Shown: in pieces, positions 41,670 through 49,827 of the stretch
How positions within the stretch are numbered: position 1 is the stretch's first letter
Layout of the letters: each line of letters begins with the position of its first letter
DNA from: Cyanobacteria bacterium REEB67
GTDB lineage: Bacteria > Cyanobacteriota > Vampirovibrionia > Obscuribacterales > Obscuribacteraceae
DNA length: 49,827 nt
Direction of reading: 5' to 3'
Assembly: GCA_018971775.1 (NCBI GenBank)
Contig: JAGXAB010000049.1
Coordinates: 1 to 49,827 of the forward strand
Made by a program: the position numbers and the translations under genes
The notes under the pieces: generated by a model
Told to the model about the DNA's origin: nothing
What the model saw: only the letters and a program-made list of their open reading frames with translations
Database searches by the model: none

Positions 41670-42347
41670 ATGGACAAGTGCAAAAAAGAACGCATCCAGA
41701 TTGCCACCCTGCGGACCGGCATCACTGCCGCTTCCGGCGGACTTCTGTGGTTCATTACCGGTTGGCTGGCTCAGCATTATGGCGTGGACGTCTCCGCTCC
41801 CGCACAAGCGGGTGTGGGCATCGTCGGCGCTCTCGCTGCCTGGTTGATCACCAAGCCGATGTTTTCTTTCACGGAAGAATGCATTCTCATGAAAGAAGCT
41901 ACGTCGAAGCGCGGCCGCATCACCCAGGTCAAACCTGACGCCAAGACTCAGGTCTTCCTGCCCCAGTCACGCGTCGCCGCGGCCACAGCACCGACGACCG
42001 CCAGGGCTGCCCGCGCCAACCATGCTTCCGCCGCCAATCCCACCTCCGCCAGCCTCACTGTCGGCAAGCTCTTCGACAAGGGCCGGATCACGGTCGAAGT
42101 CAGCCGCACCGAAGGCACCCAGCCGGAAGTGACCGTCACCGCCCGCGGCCTGAGCGCCAGCGAATTCAAGGGCAACAACGGCAACCACGGCCTGCGCCAG
42201 AAGCTGGAAAACATCGCCGGCATTTCCTGGCAAAATCCGAAAAACCTCGGCGAAGGCAAGCGCGTCATGACCGGCGTCGTCAAATCGTCGAACGAGGCCG
42301 AAGTGGCAGCCAAACTGGCCGAGACCGCTTCGCGCTATTCGGCGTAA
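41670..42347 (+). CDS. Two-helix membrane protein with Ala-rich linker
   Basis: 225 residues from ATG 41670; GGAG lies 7 nt upstream, better placed than for the ATG at 41667. Two hydrophobic helices (TGITAASGGLLWFITGWLA and AGVGIVGALAAWLITKPM) are followed by a basic stretch, an Ala/Thr-rich linker (about 95-130) and a compact C-terminal domain (about 132-225) with alternating strands (RITVEVSRTEG, EVTVTARGLSAS). No family recognised. Confidence 0.65.
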   Translation: MDKCKKERIQIATLRTGITAASGGLLWFITGWLAQHYGVDVSAPAQAGVGIVGALAAWLITKPMFSFTEECILMKEATSKRGRITQVKPDAKTQVFLPQSRVAAATAPTTARAARANHASAANPTSASLTVGKLFDKGRITVEVSRTEGTQPEVTVTARGLSASEFKGNNGNHGLRQKLENIAGISWQNPKNLGEGKRVMTGVVKSSNEAEVAAKLAETASRYSA

Positions 42348-42435
42348 GTGACGTCAGTCACGGTCAAGACAAACCCGGTAAGACTTTTCAATCCCAGTCG
42401 ATTTATCACCAGTAACCTGACAGAAAAGGCTCACT

Positions 42436-42813
42436 ATGCTCAACCCCAACAATTCGATCGCGGCCACGTGCTGTTCCTTGCGGGACGCCGACTGCTGCGA
42501 CGGCATTGACAAAATCTCGCGTTCGCACGCGCCTGACCCCGACGTGATGCAAGGCAAAGGCCGCCATCAGCCCACCGCTCTGATCCTCAACTCGGCCGAC
42601 GGAGAGCGCATCCTCAAGGACTTCAGCCTGCACTACGTCGGTATCGCACACGGTATCGTCAAAGCCGAGCTGGAGAAGGTCGACGACAGCCATCAGCGCA
42701 TCATCGCCTTCGTCACCGACTGGAACGGTATCGTCAACATCCCGGCGAATTACCAGGGCCTCTCGGTAACGTTCACGCAGTATATCCCACCCGGCGCGGT
42801 CTTCCAGCTCTGA
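42436..42813 (+). CDS. Small soluble protein of unknown function
   Basis: 125 residues; AAAAGG lies 7 nt before the ATG. Cys pairs near the start (ATCCSLRDADCCDG) may bind a metal or be a redox site. The remainder is alpha/beta (PTALILNSADGERILKDFS, RIIAFVTDWNGIVNIPANY). Not recognised. It has its own terminator (42943-42983). Confidence 0.65.
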   Translation: MLNPNNSIAATCCSLRDADCCDGIDKISRSHAPDPDVMQGKGRHQPTALILNSADGERILKDFSLHYVGIAHGIVKAELEKVDDSHQRIIAFVTDWNGIVNIPANYQGLSVTFTQYIPPGAVFQL

Positions 42814-42942
42814 GCTGAAGTCCGCTCCAGGAGGCCACCGGCTTGAGAAGGGCGGGCCAGCTATGCCAGGCATTGCCGGGCACTGGCGCGGCTCGCCCTC
42901 CAACTCGCTTGCCGAGAACCGCACCTCATAGAAACTGTCGAC

Positions 42943-42983
42943 AGAGGAACCGACTGACCTTCGTGCGTCGGTTCCTCTTTTTT
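42943..42983 (+). terminator. Rho-independent terminator
   Basis: AGAGGAACCGAC (42943-42954) pairs perfectly with GTCGGTTCCTCT (42967-42978), then TTTTT. It ends the gene at 42436-42813. Confidence 0.92.
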
Positions 42984-43521
42984 CAAAAAAATTTCCGCCG
43001 CTCCACTACAGGCCATAGTATTACACTCTTAGCCCCGGTTCGCGCCACTGTGCTCAAGCGTGGCAAAAGAGTGACCAGAGAAGAAGTTGGCGAGACAAAC
43101 CACGAGCGGTGCATGTCCGGCGGAACCTGCGGAGCCTGAGGCGGCACTGTAAGCACAGTGAAAATGAAGATGTGTAGTTGAAAAGAATCATTGCGATCAC
43201 GGTAAAAATCGGACGATGTCGTTGCCGCTGGTAACCCGTCCTTCATAGGGTACAGGCGTATCCACACTCTTTCACGTCAAATCAGGTTCTGCTCGGTTTT
43301 TAAAGCCAACATCACCACCACCACCTTCTCCGAGCAGAAGACCAAACCACGTGTTTGAGCGATCGATACCGGGCTGTTTGCACCCGTGCCAGCAAGCTTC
43401 TGCCGAGCAAATGAACAATCGCTTCTCGTTTGCCCAGAAGACGGATTTAGACATCGCTCCGACCCCTGCGATGCCATCGCCCGCAGTCAAAAAGACAAGC
43501 GGATAACAGGAAGAGACGACA
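42984..43521. other. Intergenic region upstream of terB
   Basis: 538 nt without a supported gene. A 27-codon frame from GTG 43050 ends CMSGGTCGA, but it has no ribosome site. The terB promoter should lie near 43450-43500. No clear boxes. Confidence 0.4.
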
Positions 43522-43977
43522 ATGAGCTTTTGGGAAAAAGTCAAGGACGCCGCCTCCAGCCTCAGCGCCGACCTGAAGGGTCGCGCTTCGCGCTACAACA
43601 ATGCCAACTTCAAGAACGCCACGATGGCCATCTGCGCCCTCGTCGCCACGGCGGACGGCTCGATCCAACCCGAGGAAAAACGCAAGGTCGCCGCCTGCAT
43701 TGGCAGCACCGACGCGCTCGCCGCCTTCGATTCGAAGGAGCTGAAGGGGCAGTTCGACAAGTATTGCGAAGAGATCAACACCGACGTCGATTTCGGCCGC
43801 GTCAACCTCCTGCGCGTCGTCGCCAAGCTGAAGGGCCGTGCCGACGAGACCGATGCCGCCATCCAGATCGCCTTGATCATCGCCAATGCCGACGGCGTGT
43901 TCCAGGATTGCGAGAAGGAGCAGGTGCGCGACATCTGCCGGACCCTCGGCGTCGACTCCAAGCCCTACGTCAACTGA
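43522..43977 (+). CDS. terB: TerB-family tellurite-resistance/metal-sensing protein
   Basis: 151 residues; AGGAAGAG lies 7 nt before the ATG. All-helical TerB fold with its two acidic ADG turns: LVATADGSIQPEEKRKVAACI (about 40-60) and ANADGVFQDCEKEQVRDICR (about 122-141). These Asp/Glu residues are the predicted metal site. TerB works with TerC and vWA proteins at the inner membrane. It lies about 7 kb beyond the minus-strand block and on the opposite strand, so it is regulated separately. Length is typical. Confidence 0.92.
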   Translation: MSFWEKVKDAASSLSADLKGRASRYNNANFKNATMAICALVATADGSIQPEEKRKVAACIGSTDALAAFDSKELKGQFDKYCEEINTDVDFGRVNLLRVVAKLKGRADETDAAIQIALIIANADGVFQDCEKEQVRDICRTLGVDSKPYVN

Positions 43978-44033
43978 GCATCTGAGCTGAAATTGCGACA
44001 GTCTTTCCTGTCGTGAGCAGCTGACCAGCATAG

Positions 44034-44060
44034 GCAGGGTCTCTCCACGGGAGACCCTGC
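44034..44060 (+). terminator. Stem-loop after terB
   Basis: GCAGGGTCTC (44034-44043) pairs perfectly with GAGACCCTGC (44051-44060). A weak pyrimidine run (TCTCGCTCCTC) follows. Confidence 0.6.
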
Positions 44061-44449
44061 TCTCGCTCCTCAATCTGCAAAGCACGATGTTAAATCAAAA
44101 AAATTTGCCCATGATGGCACCGCCGGCAATACCACGCACCAACCGATGCGGTCCTCAATCAGCGAATTGCCCGGCGGCAGTTTCCATCTTTTTCTTTGCC
44201 TTCTTTGGTCGCAACCTCCTACAGAGAGTAGTATAAACATACAGCCGTATTCAAGACCGAGTGTGGACCCTTTGGCACAGGACCATTTAAACTTTGCAAT
44301 ATAAGGAGCGTAAGCAAATGGCGGCTGAAGGCGGTTTCCAAGAGACTCGGTCAAAAAGTTTTCCCATATCTGTTGGTTTGGTGAGAAACTTAGAGCGTTA
44401 TAAGGTTTACAGAGTCATACGCTGTATGTCCCTACTATGGAGTTTTACG

Positions 44450-44938
44450 ATGCGACTTTTCAAATCCGCCCTTCTGGCAGGCTCCCTTCTCGCGGTCAAC
44501 ATCTGCGCCGCAGGTGCTTTTGCCGCTACTCAGGATATTGTTGACACGGCCAAAGCCGCCGGCAATTTCACCACTCTGGTCAAAGCCCTGCAAATAAGCG
44601 GCCTGGACAAAACCTTGAAGGGCAAAGGTCCTTACACTGTTTTCGCCCCGAATGACGCCGCTTTTGCCAAATTACCGGCTGAAGATCTCAATGCTTTGCT
44701 GGCAGACAAGAAAAAATTGCCCGCCGTCCTCAAATACCATGTCCTGAAAAACGACCTGCCGGTCAAAGAAATCAAGAAACTCGACCTTGCTCCGACCATG
44801 CAAGGCTACGACCTCTCCATTCACAAAAATGGCGACAAAGTCCTTGTAGATTCCGGCGAAATCATCAAGGCCGACATCAAATGCAGCAATGGCGAAATCC
44901 AGGAAATCGACACCGTTTTGATGCCCAAAGACTGGTAA
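44450..44938 (+). CDS. Exported fasciclin-domain protein
   Basis: 162 residues from ATG 44450, with GGAG 7 nt upstream. Signal peptide (MRLFKSALLAGSLLAV, cleavage near AFA-ATQ). One fasciclin (FAS1) domain: TAKAAGNFTTLVKALQISGL, H1 box GPYTVFAPNDAAFAKLP, the YH box KYHVL and the closing IQEIDTVLMPKDW. FAS1 domains mediate adhesion or surface interactions. Length fits a single-domain bacterial protein. The 472-nt spacer before it (43978-44449) holds no other gene apart from the terB stem-loop. Confidence 0.9.
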   Translation: MRLFKSALLAGSLLAVNICAAGAFAATQDIVDTAKAAGNFTTLVKALQISGLDKTLKGKGPYTVFAPNDAAFAKLPAEDLNALLADKKKLPAVLKYHVLKNDLPVKEIKKLDLAPTMQGYDLSIHKNGDKVLVDSGEIIKADIKCSNGEIQEIDTVLMPKDW

Positions 44939-44967
44939 TCCCAGAAATTCGGACATAAAGCGAAGGG

Positions 44968-45006
44968 AAACAGGAAGGACCGAGGGCGGTGCTTCCTGTT
45001 TTTTTG
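44968..45006 (+). terminator. Rho-independent terminator of the fasciclin gene
   Basis: AAACAGGAAG (44968-44977) pairs with CTTCCTGTTT (44992-45001), then TTTT. It is only 18 nt from the next start codon. Confidence 0.9.
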
Positions 45007-45010
45007 CCTG

Positions 45011-45016
45011 TATAAT
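45011..45016 (+). promoter_or_regulatory. TATAAT -10 box, leaderless start of the haemoglobin gene
   Basis: A consensus TATAAT ends 7 nt before the ATG at 45024, so transcription should begin at or next to the start codon. No ribosome site exists. A -35 box is not clear. Confidence 0.55.
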
Positions 45017-45023
45017 TTGCAAT

Positions 45024-45410
45024 ATGCAAATGTATGACCCGGTAGGCGCCGTTTACAAAGCGGTTGGCGAAGCCCCTTTTTACAAACTCGTCGACGAGTT
45101 TTATCTGCGCGTCGCCGCCGATCCGCTGCTGCGGCCGATGTACCCCGAAGATCTCACTTTGCCCAAAAAGCATCTCGCCCAGTTTCTTGTGCAACGCACC
45201 GGCGGACCGACCACATATAGCGATGAGCGCGGCCATCCCCGCATGCGCGGCCGCCACATGCCCTTCAAAATCGGCCAGGCCGAACGCGATGCCTGGATGA
45301 AACACATGACCGAAGCGCTCGATCAGGTGCCGGAGCTGGCGGAAAATCGCCAGGCGCTCTGGGATTTCTTCGACAATTTCGCTACATTTATGATCAATCA
45401 GCCGGGCTGA
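45024..45410 (+). CDS. Group II truncated haemoglobin (GlbO-type)
   Basis: 128 residues. Signatures of the trHbO group: YDPVGAVYKAVGEAPFYKLVDEFY, DPLLRPMYPED, GGPTTYSDERGHPRMRGRHMPFKIG with proximal His78 (F8), and ERDAWMKHM with Trp91 (G8). Such proteins bind O2, NO or peroxide-type ligands and protect from oxidative or nitrosative stress. The ATG at 45024 sits right behind a TATAAT box, implying leaderless translation. An ATG two codons later is an alternative start. Confidence 0.93.
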   Translation: MQMYDPVGAVYKAVGEAPFYKLVDEFYLRVAADPLLRPMYPEDLTLPKKHLAQFLVQRTGGPTTYSDERGHPRMRGRHMPFKIGQAERDAWMKHMTEALDQVPELAENRQALWDFFDNFATFMINQPG

Positions 45411-45696
45411 AATAGAGCTGCCGCTGGCCCTTTGTATATGCGCTTGAGAGTTTTGAAGCGAGCGTCAACTGGCCCGCAAAAATCCGTTTTCATGTCCGAC
45501 CATGGCAGAAAATAGCACCGCAAACGCTCCTGAAATATATGCACAACACCGGCGCAATGGGGCACCTTCAGCAACTTTCACCGCCTACCGCCCATGCTAT
45601 ACTTAAAACGCTATAAGGCTTTACCGTAAAGGTGATCAGGCCGGACAGCATGGGTGACGTTTCTGGTTAAGACAGCGAAGAGCTGATCCAAATTCT

Positions 45697-47166
45697 TTGA
45701 CCGAACAAGCAGTCAACCGAGAAGATACGACCGCCGCAACCGAATCGCCTTGCTCACCGAAGGCGCCAACGACGGCAAATCTCCGCTCCTCTTTAAGCAC
45801 TGCCGTCGCCCGCCATATTCGTTTTGAAAAAGCATCCTTTCATACCCCCGGCCACAAAGGTCGGCAAGCCGAATTGTTCGCAAATCAGGGTGCTGACGAT
45901 TATTTGCAAGCGGCAAACGACCTGACCGAACTCCCCGGCCTCGACGATCTTAGCGCTCCGACGGGAGTACTTGCCGACCTCGAAGCACGAGCCGCCGCCC
46001 TCTGGCAAAGCCAATCCGCGATCATCTCGGTGAACGGTGCGACCGGCGCTCTCGGAGCCGCCATCCTTGCCACCGCCAGCAATGGCACGCACGCCCTTGT
46101 ACCGCGCAATGCTCATCGCTCCGTGATCAGTGCCCTCTGCCTGGCCAGGCTAACGCCGCTCTGGTTTGCACCAGCTTTCGACGGAGAGTGGGGCATATGG
46201 GGTGAAAGCGATTGCCGAACAATTGATGCGGCGCTCCATGAGGCTGTTTCCAGAGATTGTCGCATCGCTTGTGTCGTTGTCGTCTCTCCTACCTACGCAG
46301 GCGCCAGGAGCGACATCAAGGCGATCGCCGCAGTGACAAAAAAGCACGGCATCGCTCTGATCGTCGATGAGGCACACGGAGCGCACTGGCTCTCTCCCAA
46401 AGACAGAACAAAGGGCGCCATCGCCAGTGGTGCCGACGCCGTTGCTCACTCCTGGCACAAAACCCTGCCCGCTCTCACCCAGACAGGCATGCTTCACCTC
46501 CCGGCCGGCAGCCTTATCGATTCGGCCGCTGCCCGCAGCAGTATCTCGATGTTGACCAGCTCAAGTCCGAACTATCTTTTGCTCGCCTCCATGGAAAAGA
46601 CTCTAAAACTGCTCGAAAGCAAAGAAAATCAAGCCCGCTTGCAAAATCTGGAAGCGCTGGCCCGGCATTTCCGCGACAAATTAACCGAGAGCGGCTCATT
46701 TACAAGCTACGCCTCCGGCGGCGGGAACAATCCCAGTCATTTACTGGTCAAATCCAGCCTGCACGAGGCCAGTCTTATCTATGAATTTCTCCAGGATCGC
46801 GGCATCTTTGCCGAAGCAGTTATGGGCGCGGGCGTACTTTTTATGCTCGGCTTGGGCAGTGAAGATATTGACGTAGATCTGGCCTGCGAGGCCCTTTTTG
46901 CCTGCGAAAATTTGCCACCGGCGACCGCCTCAGCATTTCCCGCTTTCCTCAAAAAAGCGCCGGCTTTCGAGCCGCTTATGCCACCTCATCAGGCCATGTT
47001 GATGAAAAAAGAAAGTGTCGAAACTACTCAAGCCCTGGGTCGTATCGCCGCGCAATGCCTCTCGCCCTGCCCGCCCGGAATCCCTATCTTAATACCCGGT
47101 CAGAAGATCACTGAGGAGGTGCTCGAGCTCGTTTCTGACAAAACCATCCTGGTTGTGGCCCAATAG
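45697..47166 (+). CDS. Orn/Lys/Arg decarboxylase-family PLP enzyme
   Basis: 489 residues from TTG. The major domain has FHTPGHKG, NDLTELPGLDDLSAP, the glycine-rich NGATGALGA, LIVDEAHGAHW (Asp for the pyridine nitrogen) and PLP lysine HSWHKTLPALTQTG (Lys255). The C-terminal domain ends in the PxGIPILIPGQ motif. It is a fold-I decarboxylase of basic amino acids, giving polyamines or cadaverine. Substrate cannot be fixed from sequence. It is shorter than inducible CadA/SpeF (about 715) and close to the short YaaO/SpeA-like biosynthetic form, which in Gram-positives and cyanobacteria acts on arginine or lysine. 44 nt precede the next gene. Confidence 0.9.
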   Translation: MTEQAVNREDTTAATESPCSPKAPTTANLRSSLSTAVARHIRFEKASFHTPGHKGRQAELFANQGADDYLQAANDLTELPGLDDLSAPTGVLADLEARAAALWQSQSAIISVNGATGALGAAILATASNGTHALVPRNAHRSVISALCLARLTPLWFAPAFDGEWGIWGESDCRTIDAALHEAVSRDCRIACVVVVSPTYAGARSDIKAIAAVTKKHGIALIVDEAHGAHWLSPKDRTKGAIASGADAVAHSWHKTLPALTQTGMLHLPAGSLIDSAAARSSISMLTSSSPNYLLLASMEKTLKLLESKENQARLQNLEALARHFRDKLTESGSFTSYASGGGNNPSHLLVKSSLHEASLIYEFLQDRGIFAEAVMGAGVLFMLGLGSEDIDVDLACEALFACENLPPATASAFPAFLKKAPAFEPLMPPHQAMLMKKESVETTQALGRIAAQCLSPCPPGIPILIPGQKITEEVLELVSDKTILVVAQ

Positions 47167-47210
47167 GGCCGGCTTTCGCACCTCATCCACCCGAATCCCG
47201 GAGAAACTAA

Positions 47211-48803
47211 ATGGAAGTAATCGCTCCAGCCGACGATCTCGAAGCCTTTCTCGCCATGCTCCCGCCCAACATCCAGAAGGCGCTCGAGAAGGACACGAAC
47301 GGCATCTACGAAATAGTGATGGATTTGGGCCGGCTGCCCGAAGCGCGCTATCTCGACAAACACACCATGCATCTGTCGGACAAGCCGATCACGCGCGCCG
47401 ATCTTGAAGCGGCCGTAAGCAGAATCGGTCAGTTTTCCAGCGACAACCGCGCCGGTATCGAGCGGACCTTGCACCGCATCTCGGCCCTGCGCAACCGCAG
47501 CGGCGAAATCATCGGCCTCACCTGCCGCGTCGGCCGTGCTGTATCGGGCACGATCAATGTCATCTACGACCTGGTCGAAGCGGGCAAGTCGATTCTCTTC
47601 CTTGGACCTCCAGGCGTCGGCAAAACGACCAAGCTGCGCGAGATGGCCAGAGTGATCGCCGACGAGATTGGCAAACGCGTCATCGTCATCGATACTTCGA
47701 ACGAAATCGCCGGCGACGGCGACGTGCCTCACCCGGCGATCGGCCGGGCCAGACGCATGCAAGTCGCTCGTCCGGAAGAGCAGCATAGAGTGATGATCGA
47801 AGCCGTTGAAAATCACACCCCGGAAGTGATTGTTATCGACGAAATCGGCACCGAGATGGAAGCGCAAGCGGCGCGCACGATTGCCGAACGCGGCGTCACT
47901 TTAATCGGCACCGCCCATGGTAGCGCCCTCGAAAATCTTCTCAAAAACCCCACCCTTGTCGATCTCGTCGGCGGTATACAAAGCGTCACCCTAGGTGACG
48001 ACGAAGCACGCCGCCGCGGCACGCAAAAAACCGTGCTCGAAAGAGCGGCGGCACCAACATTTGAGGTCTGCATCGAAATCCTCGATCGCCAGACTCTGGC
48101 GGTTCACCAGAACGTGGCCGAGGCCGTCGATCAGCTGCTCAGAGGCTGGCAAATCCACCCGGAAATCCGTCGCCGCGACGAGACGACCGGAGATTTCAAA
48201 GTCGTGCAGAAACCGGAGCCGACCGTCACCGTATCAATGGTCGAAGGTCTCGAACCTTTCTCCAGCGATTGGGCTTCCCCCAAGGAAACCCATCTCAAGG
48301 TCTATCCCTATGCCGTCAGCAAGGGTCTCCTTGAGCGCGTCGTCAAGACATTGCAGCTGCCGGTGGAAGTGGTCAAATCAATAGATGAGGCTGATGCCAT
48401 TCTCGCCCTGCGCAGCTATGCTCGCGCCGGGGCAAAGATCTTCTCTCTGGCCGAGGCACAGGGCGTGCCCGTCTATGTGGTGAAGAGCAATAATCTACCG
48501 CAAATACAAAAGGCTCTGCGAGAGGCCCTGCATCTCGAAGAAAACGCCATCGGCACTGTGGATATAGAAGGCGATGTAGACGAAACCGAAATCGCATTGG
48601 AGGAGGCCCGGCAAGCGATCAGTCGGGTGATGGATCGCCTTGAGCCCCACGAGCTCTCGCCACGCAAGGCCTACATACGCCGCTTGCAACACCAACTGGT
48701 CGAGCGCTTCAATCTTTCGAGCCGCAGCGTTGGTGACGAACCGATGCGTCGTCTGCGCATCTTGCCGCCGGCCGGCACGCAGAAAAATCTCGGCTATATC
48801 TAG
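47211..48803 (+). CDS. R3H-domain AAA ATPase (Ycf45-like)
   Basis: 530 residues; GGAG lies 7 nt before the ATG. An AAA/RecA-like ATPase with Walker A GPPGVGKT (132-139), VIDTSNEIAGDGDVPHPAIG, Walker B EVIVIDEIG and a DExx-type helix TEMEAQAARTIAERG. A central insert (about 310-430) precedes the C-terminal R3H single-stranded nucleic-acid-binding domain, ending RKAYIRRLQHQLVERF. The order is that of Ycf45-type proteins common in cyanobacteria and plastids, also similar to SpoIIIAA. Its exact function is unknown. Probably shares a transcript with the decarboxylase gene. Confidence 0.9.
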   Translation: MEVIAPADDLEAFLAMLPPNIQKALEKDTNGIYEIVMDLGRLPEARYLDKHTMHLSDKPITRADLEAAVSRIGQFSSDNRAGIERTLHRISALRNRSGEIIGLTCRVGRAVSGTINVIYDLVEAGKSILFLGPPGVGKTTKLREMARVIADEIGKRVIVIDTSNEIAGDGDVPHPAIGRARRMQVARPEEQHRVMIEAVENHTPEVIVIDEIGTEMEAQAARTIAERGVTLIGTAHGSALENLLKNPTLVDLVGGIQSVTLGDDEARRRGTQKTVLERAAAPTFEVCIEILDRQTLAVHQNVAEAVDQLLRGWQIHPEIRRRDETTGDFKVVQKPEPTVTVSMVEGLEPFSSDWASPKETHLKVYPYAVSKGLLERVVKTLQLPVEVVKSIDEADAILALRSYARAGAKIFSLAEAQGVPVYVVKSNNLPQIQKALREALHLEENAIGTVDIEGDVDETEIALEEARQAISRVMDRLEPHELSPRKAYIRRLQHQLVERFNLSSRSVGDEPMRRLRILPPAGTQKNLGYI

Positions 48804-48836
48804 CATTTAGCCGATTTCGCTGCTTGAATACTCCCG

Positions 48837-48864
48837 AGGGGTCGGACCAAAGTCCGGCCCTTTT
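48837..48864 (+). terminator. Rho-independent terminator of the R3H ATPase gene
   Basis: GGGTCGGAC pairs with GTCCGGCCC (one bulge) around CAAA, followed by TTTT (48861-48864). Confidence 0.8.
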
Positions 48865-48940
48865 CGTAAGTGCTACACTCTTACTGCTTGCGAAGCAGGG
48901 TTTCCCGACAGTCTTACTTCCTTTAGAAAGTCAAAGGTCT

Positions 48941-49663
48941 ATGAATAGAAATATCGGTCTAAAAAATCATTCCAGAAACCAGTCGCGATACCAGTCTAGA
49001 TACAAGCTGAGAAATCAGCACGGCCTGGCGCTGTGGCTAAAAATCGTCATCGGTCTTTTCGCCACCGGCCTGGTAATCGCCATTGCCGTAGGCATTATTG
49101 CTTTCAGCTTTGTCAAAGACGCCATGGATCCGCAAAAGACCCAAGCTGTAGCCAATAAAATCGTCACCCTGGCAGACCCGCTACCGGCGCCATTTGAATA
49201 TGGACGCATGAATATTTCTCTAGCCGGCTACTCGGTCGCCTTGATCAACAACATCGACAGCAAAGCTCTCTACATCTTGATGCGCATCCCGCAAAAAGAC
49301 GCCACTACCAGCGCCCAAAAATTGATCGATGCGGTGGCAAAGGGCGACTCCATGCCTACAGCCGGAGCTTCTCCCAAAGGCACCAGCGCTACCAAGATGC
49401 AGGTAGAAAAGCAAGGCGAACTCGATGTCGCCGACAGCAAAATGTACTATGTGCTCGGTAAAGCGGCAAAAACCGCAACCGCTGCCGCCAGCGGGACAGC
49501 TACAGCGACAAGCGGACCGGCAGTGGAAACATTCTTCGGCGCCGCCGATCCGAAAAACGCCCCAAACACGACCACTCTGATCATGGTGCAACAGCAAGAC
49601 GAGACAAAGCATCTCACGCTCGAAGAAATTCAGAACTTCTTGAAAAATATCAAAAGTCTATAA
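48941..49663 (+). CDS. Single-pass membrane protein of unknown function
   Basis: 240 residues from ATG 48941, with AAAGGT upstream; an earlier in-frame TTG is not supported. A basic, Asn/Arg-rich N-terminus leads to one membrane helix (about 28-54, WLKIVIGLFATGLVIAIAVG). The rest is likely periplasmic: a strand-rich part (YGRMNISLAGYSVALINNI), an Ala/Thr linker with tandem TATA-like repeats (about 185-195), and a helical end. No family recognised. Confidence 0.65.
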   Translation: MNRNIGLKNHSRNQSRYQSRYKLRNQHGLALWLKIVIGLFATGLVIAIAVGIIAFSFVKDAMDPQKTQAVANKIVTLADPLPAPFEYGRMNISLAGYSVALINNIDSKALYILMRIPQKDATTSAQKLIDAVAKGDSMPTAGASPKGTSATKMQVEKQGELDVADSKMYYVLGKAAKTATAAASGTATATSGPAVETFFGAADPKNAPNTTTLIMVQQQDETKHLTLEEIQNFLKNIKSL

Positions 49664-49688
49664 ATCGGCTCAAAGAGCGCATTAAAAA

Positions 49689-49722
49689 AGGGGGTCACCG
49701 GAAACGGCGACCCTCTTTTTTT
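49689..49722 (+). terminator. Rho-independent terminator
   Basis: GGGGTCACCG pairs with CGGCGACCC (one mismatch) around GAAA, then TCTTTTTTT. It ends the last gene. Confidence 0.88.
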
Positions 49723-49827
49723 ATACCAGTTATCGAATTTTAGACCAACCGGGCTCGCCTAGTACTCTTTCACAGGGAGTTTGACTGGTTCAAACCATCG
49801 TAAGCGCGGTTGAGTTTTTTGCGCGCT

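Noticed and set aside
43050..43139. 27-codon frame ending CMSGGTCGA, looking like a modified-peptide precursor
   Set aside because: No ribosome site and no modifying enzyme nearby.
18526..43977. A TerD domain
   Set aside because: None of the proteins shows the TerD pattern (GDNLTGxGxGDDE-type), so it is not called.
49760..49810. GGTTCAAACC resembling a tRNA T-arm
   Set aside because: No D-arm or acceptor stem can be folded around it before the window ends.

Overview
The window reads as a chromosomal segment of a GC-rich, Gram-negative-type bacterium. Its best fit is an uncultured Vampirovibrionia/Melainabacteria (Obscuribacter-like) relative of Cyanobacteria. That placement is inference. 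It rests on a Ycf45-like R3H/AAA ATPase, many secreted or single-pass proteins of unknown function, GGAG-type ribosome binding sites with frequent TTG/GTG starts, and a very large tellurium-resistance-type (Ter) cluster. No rRNA, tRNA, CRISPR array, prophage or intact insertion sequence was recognised.

Layout. Positions 1-11100 hold separate transcription units: a secreted TonB-C-like protein, a secreted TPR-like protein, a large protein with a papain-like C-terminus, a DUF2278 (YukJ-type) protein, a secreted 2H phosphoesterase, a decayed class I fructose-bisphosphate aldolase, an FtsH-type AAA protease followed by a small HExxH protein, and a secreted thioredoxin-fold protein. Positions 11700-15350 carry six small genes, mostly unrecognised. 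Positions 15450-18380 encode a polyhydroxybutyrate-depolymerase/LpqC-type esterase and an exported Ntn amidohydrolase of the choloylglycine hydrolase family.

Positions 18526-36268 are the core. Seventeen genes all lie on the minus strand. In transcription order they are: a Cys-rich zinc-ribbon-like protein, a HAD protein, a long TruD pseudouridine synthase, a 77-residue Cys protein and a polytopic membrane protein; TerC, a single-pass scaffold-like protein with seven short C-terminal motifs, and three vWA proteins; then a tight operon of PRTase/TRSP, HAD, StiP/PRTase-like, CitE-like C-C lyase and ATP-grasp (gaps of 1-11 nt), followed by a 75-residue Cys-rich protein and an internally duplicated protein. 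The five-enzyme operon matches the biosynthetic module known from Ter stress systems, which is predicted to make a nucleoside-like metabolite. TerC and the vWA proteins are the usual membrane and metal-sensing partners. A signal-less thermolysin-like protease (37423) is divergent from the block across a 1.15-kb spacer. TerB (43522) and DUF2278 (5311) lie as outliers. No TerD domain was found here.

Positions 39500-49827 return to mixed genes: a UPF0114/YqhA membrane protein, a YihX-like HAD, two unknowns, TerB, a fasciclin-domain protein, a group II truncated haemoglobin with an apparently leaderless promoter, an Orn/Lys/Arg decarboxylase-family enzyme, the R3H/AAA ATPase and a single-pass protein.

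The most interesting candidate system is the extended Ter supercluster. TruD, two Cys-rich miniproteins, a motif-repeat scaffold and a duplicated Nfu-N-like protein are joined to the known metabolite-synthesis operon.
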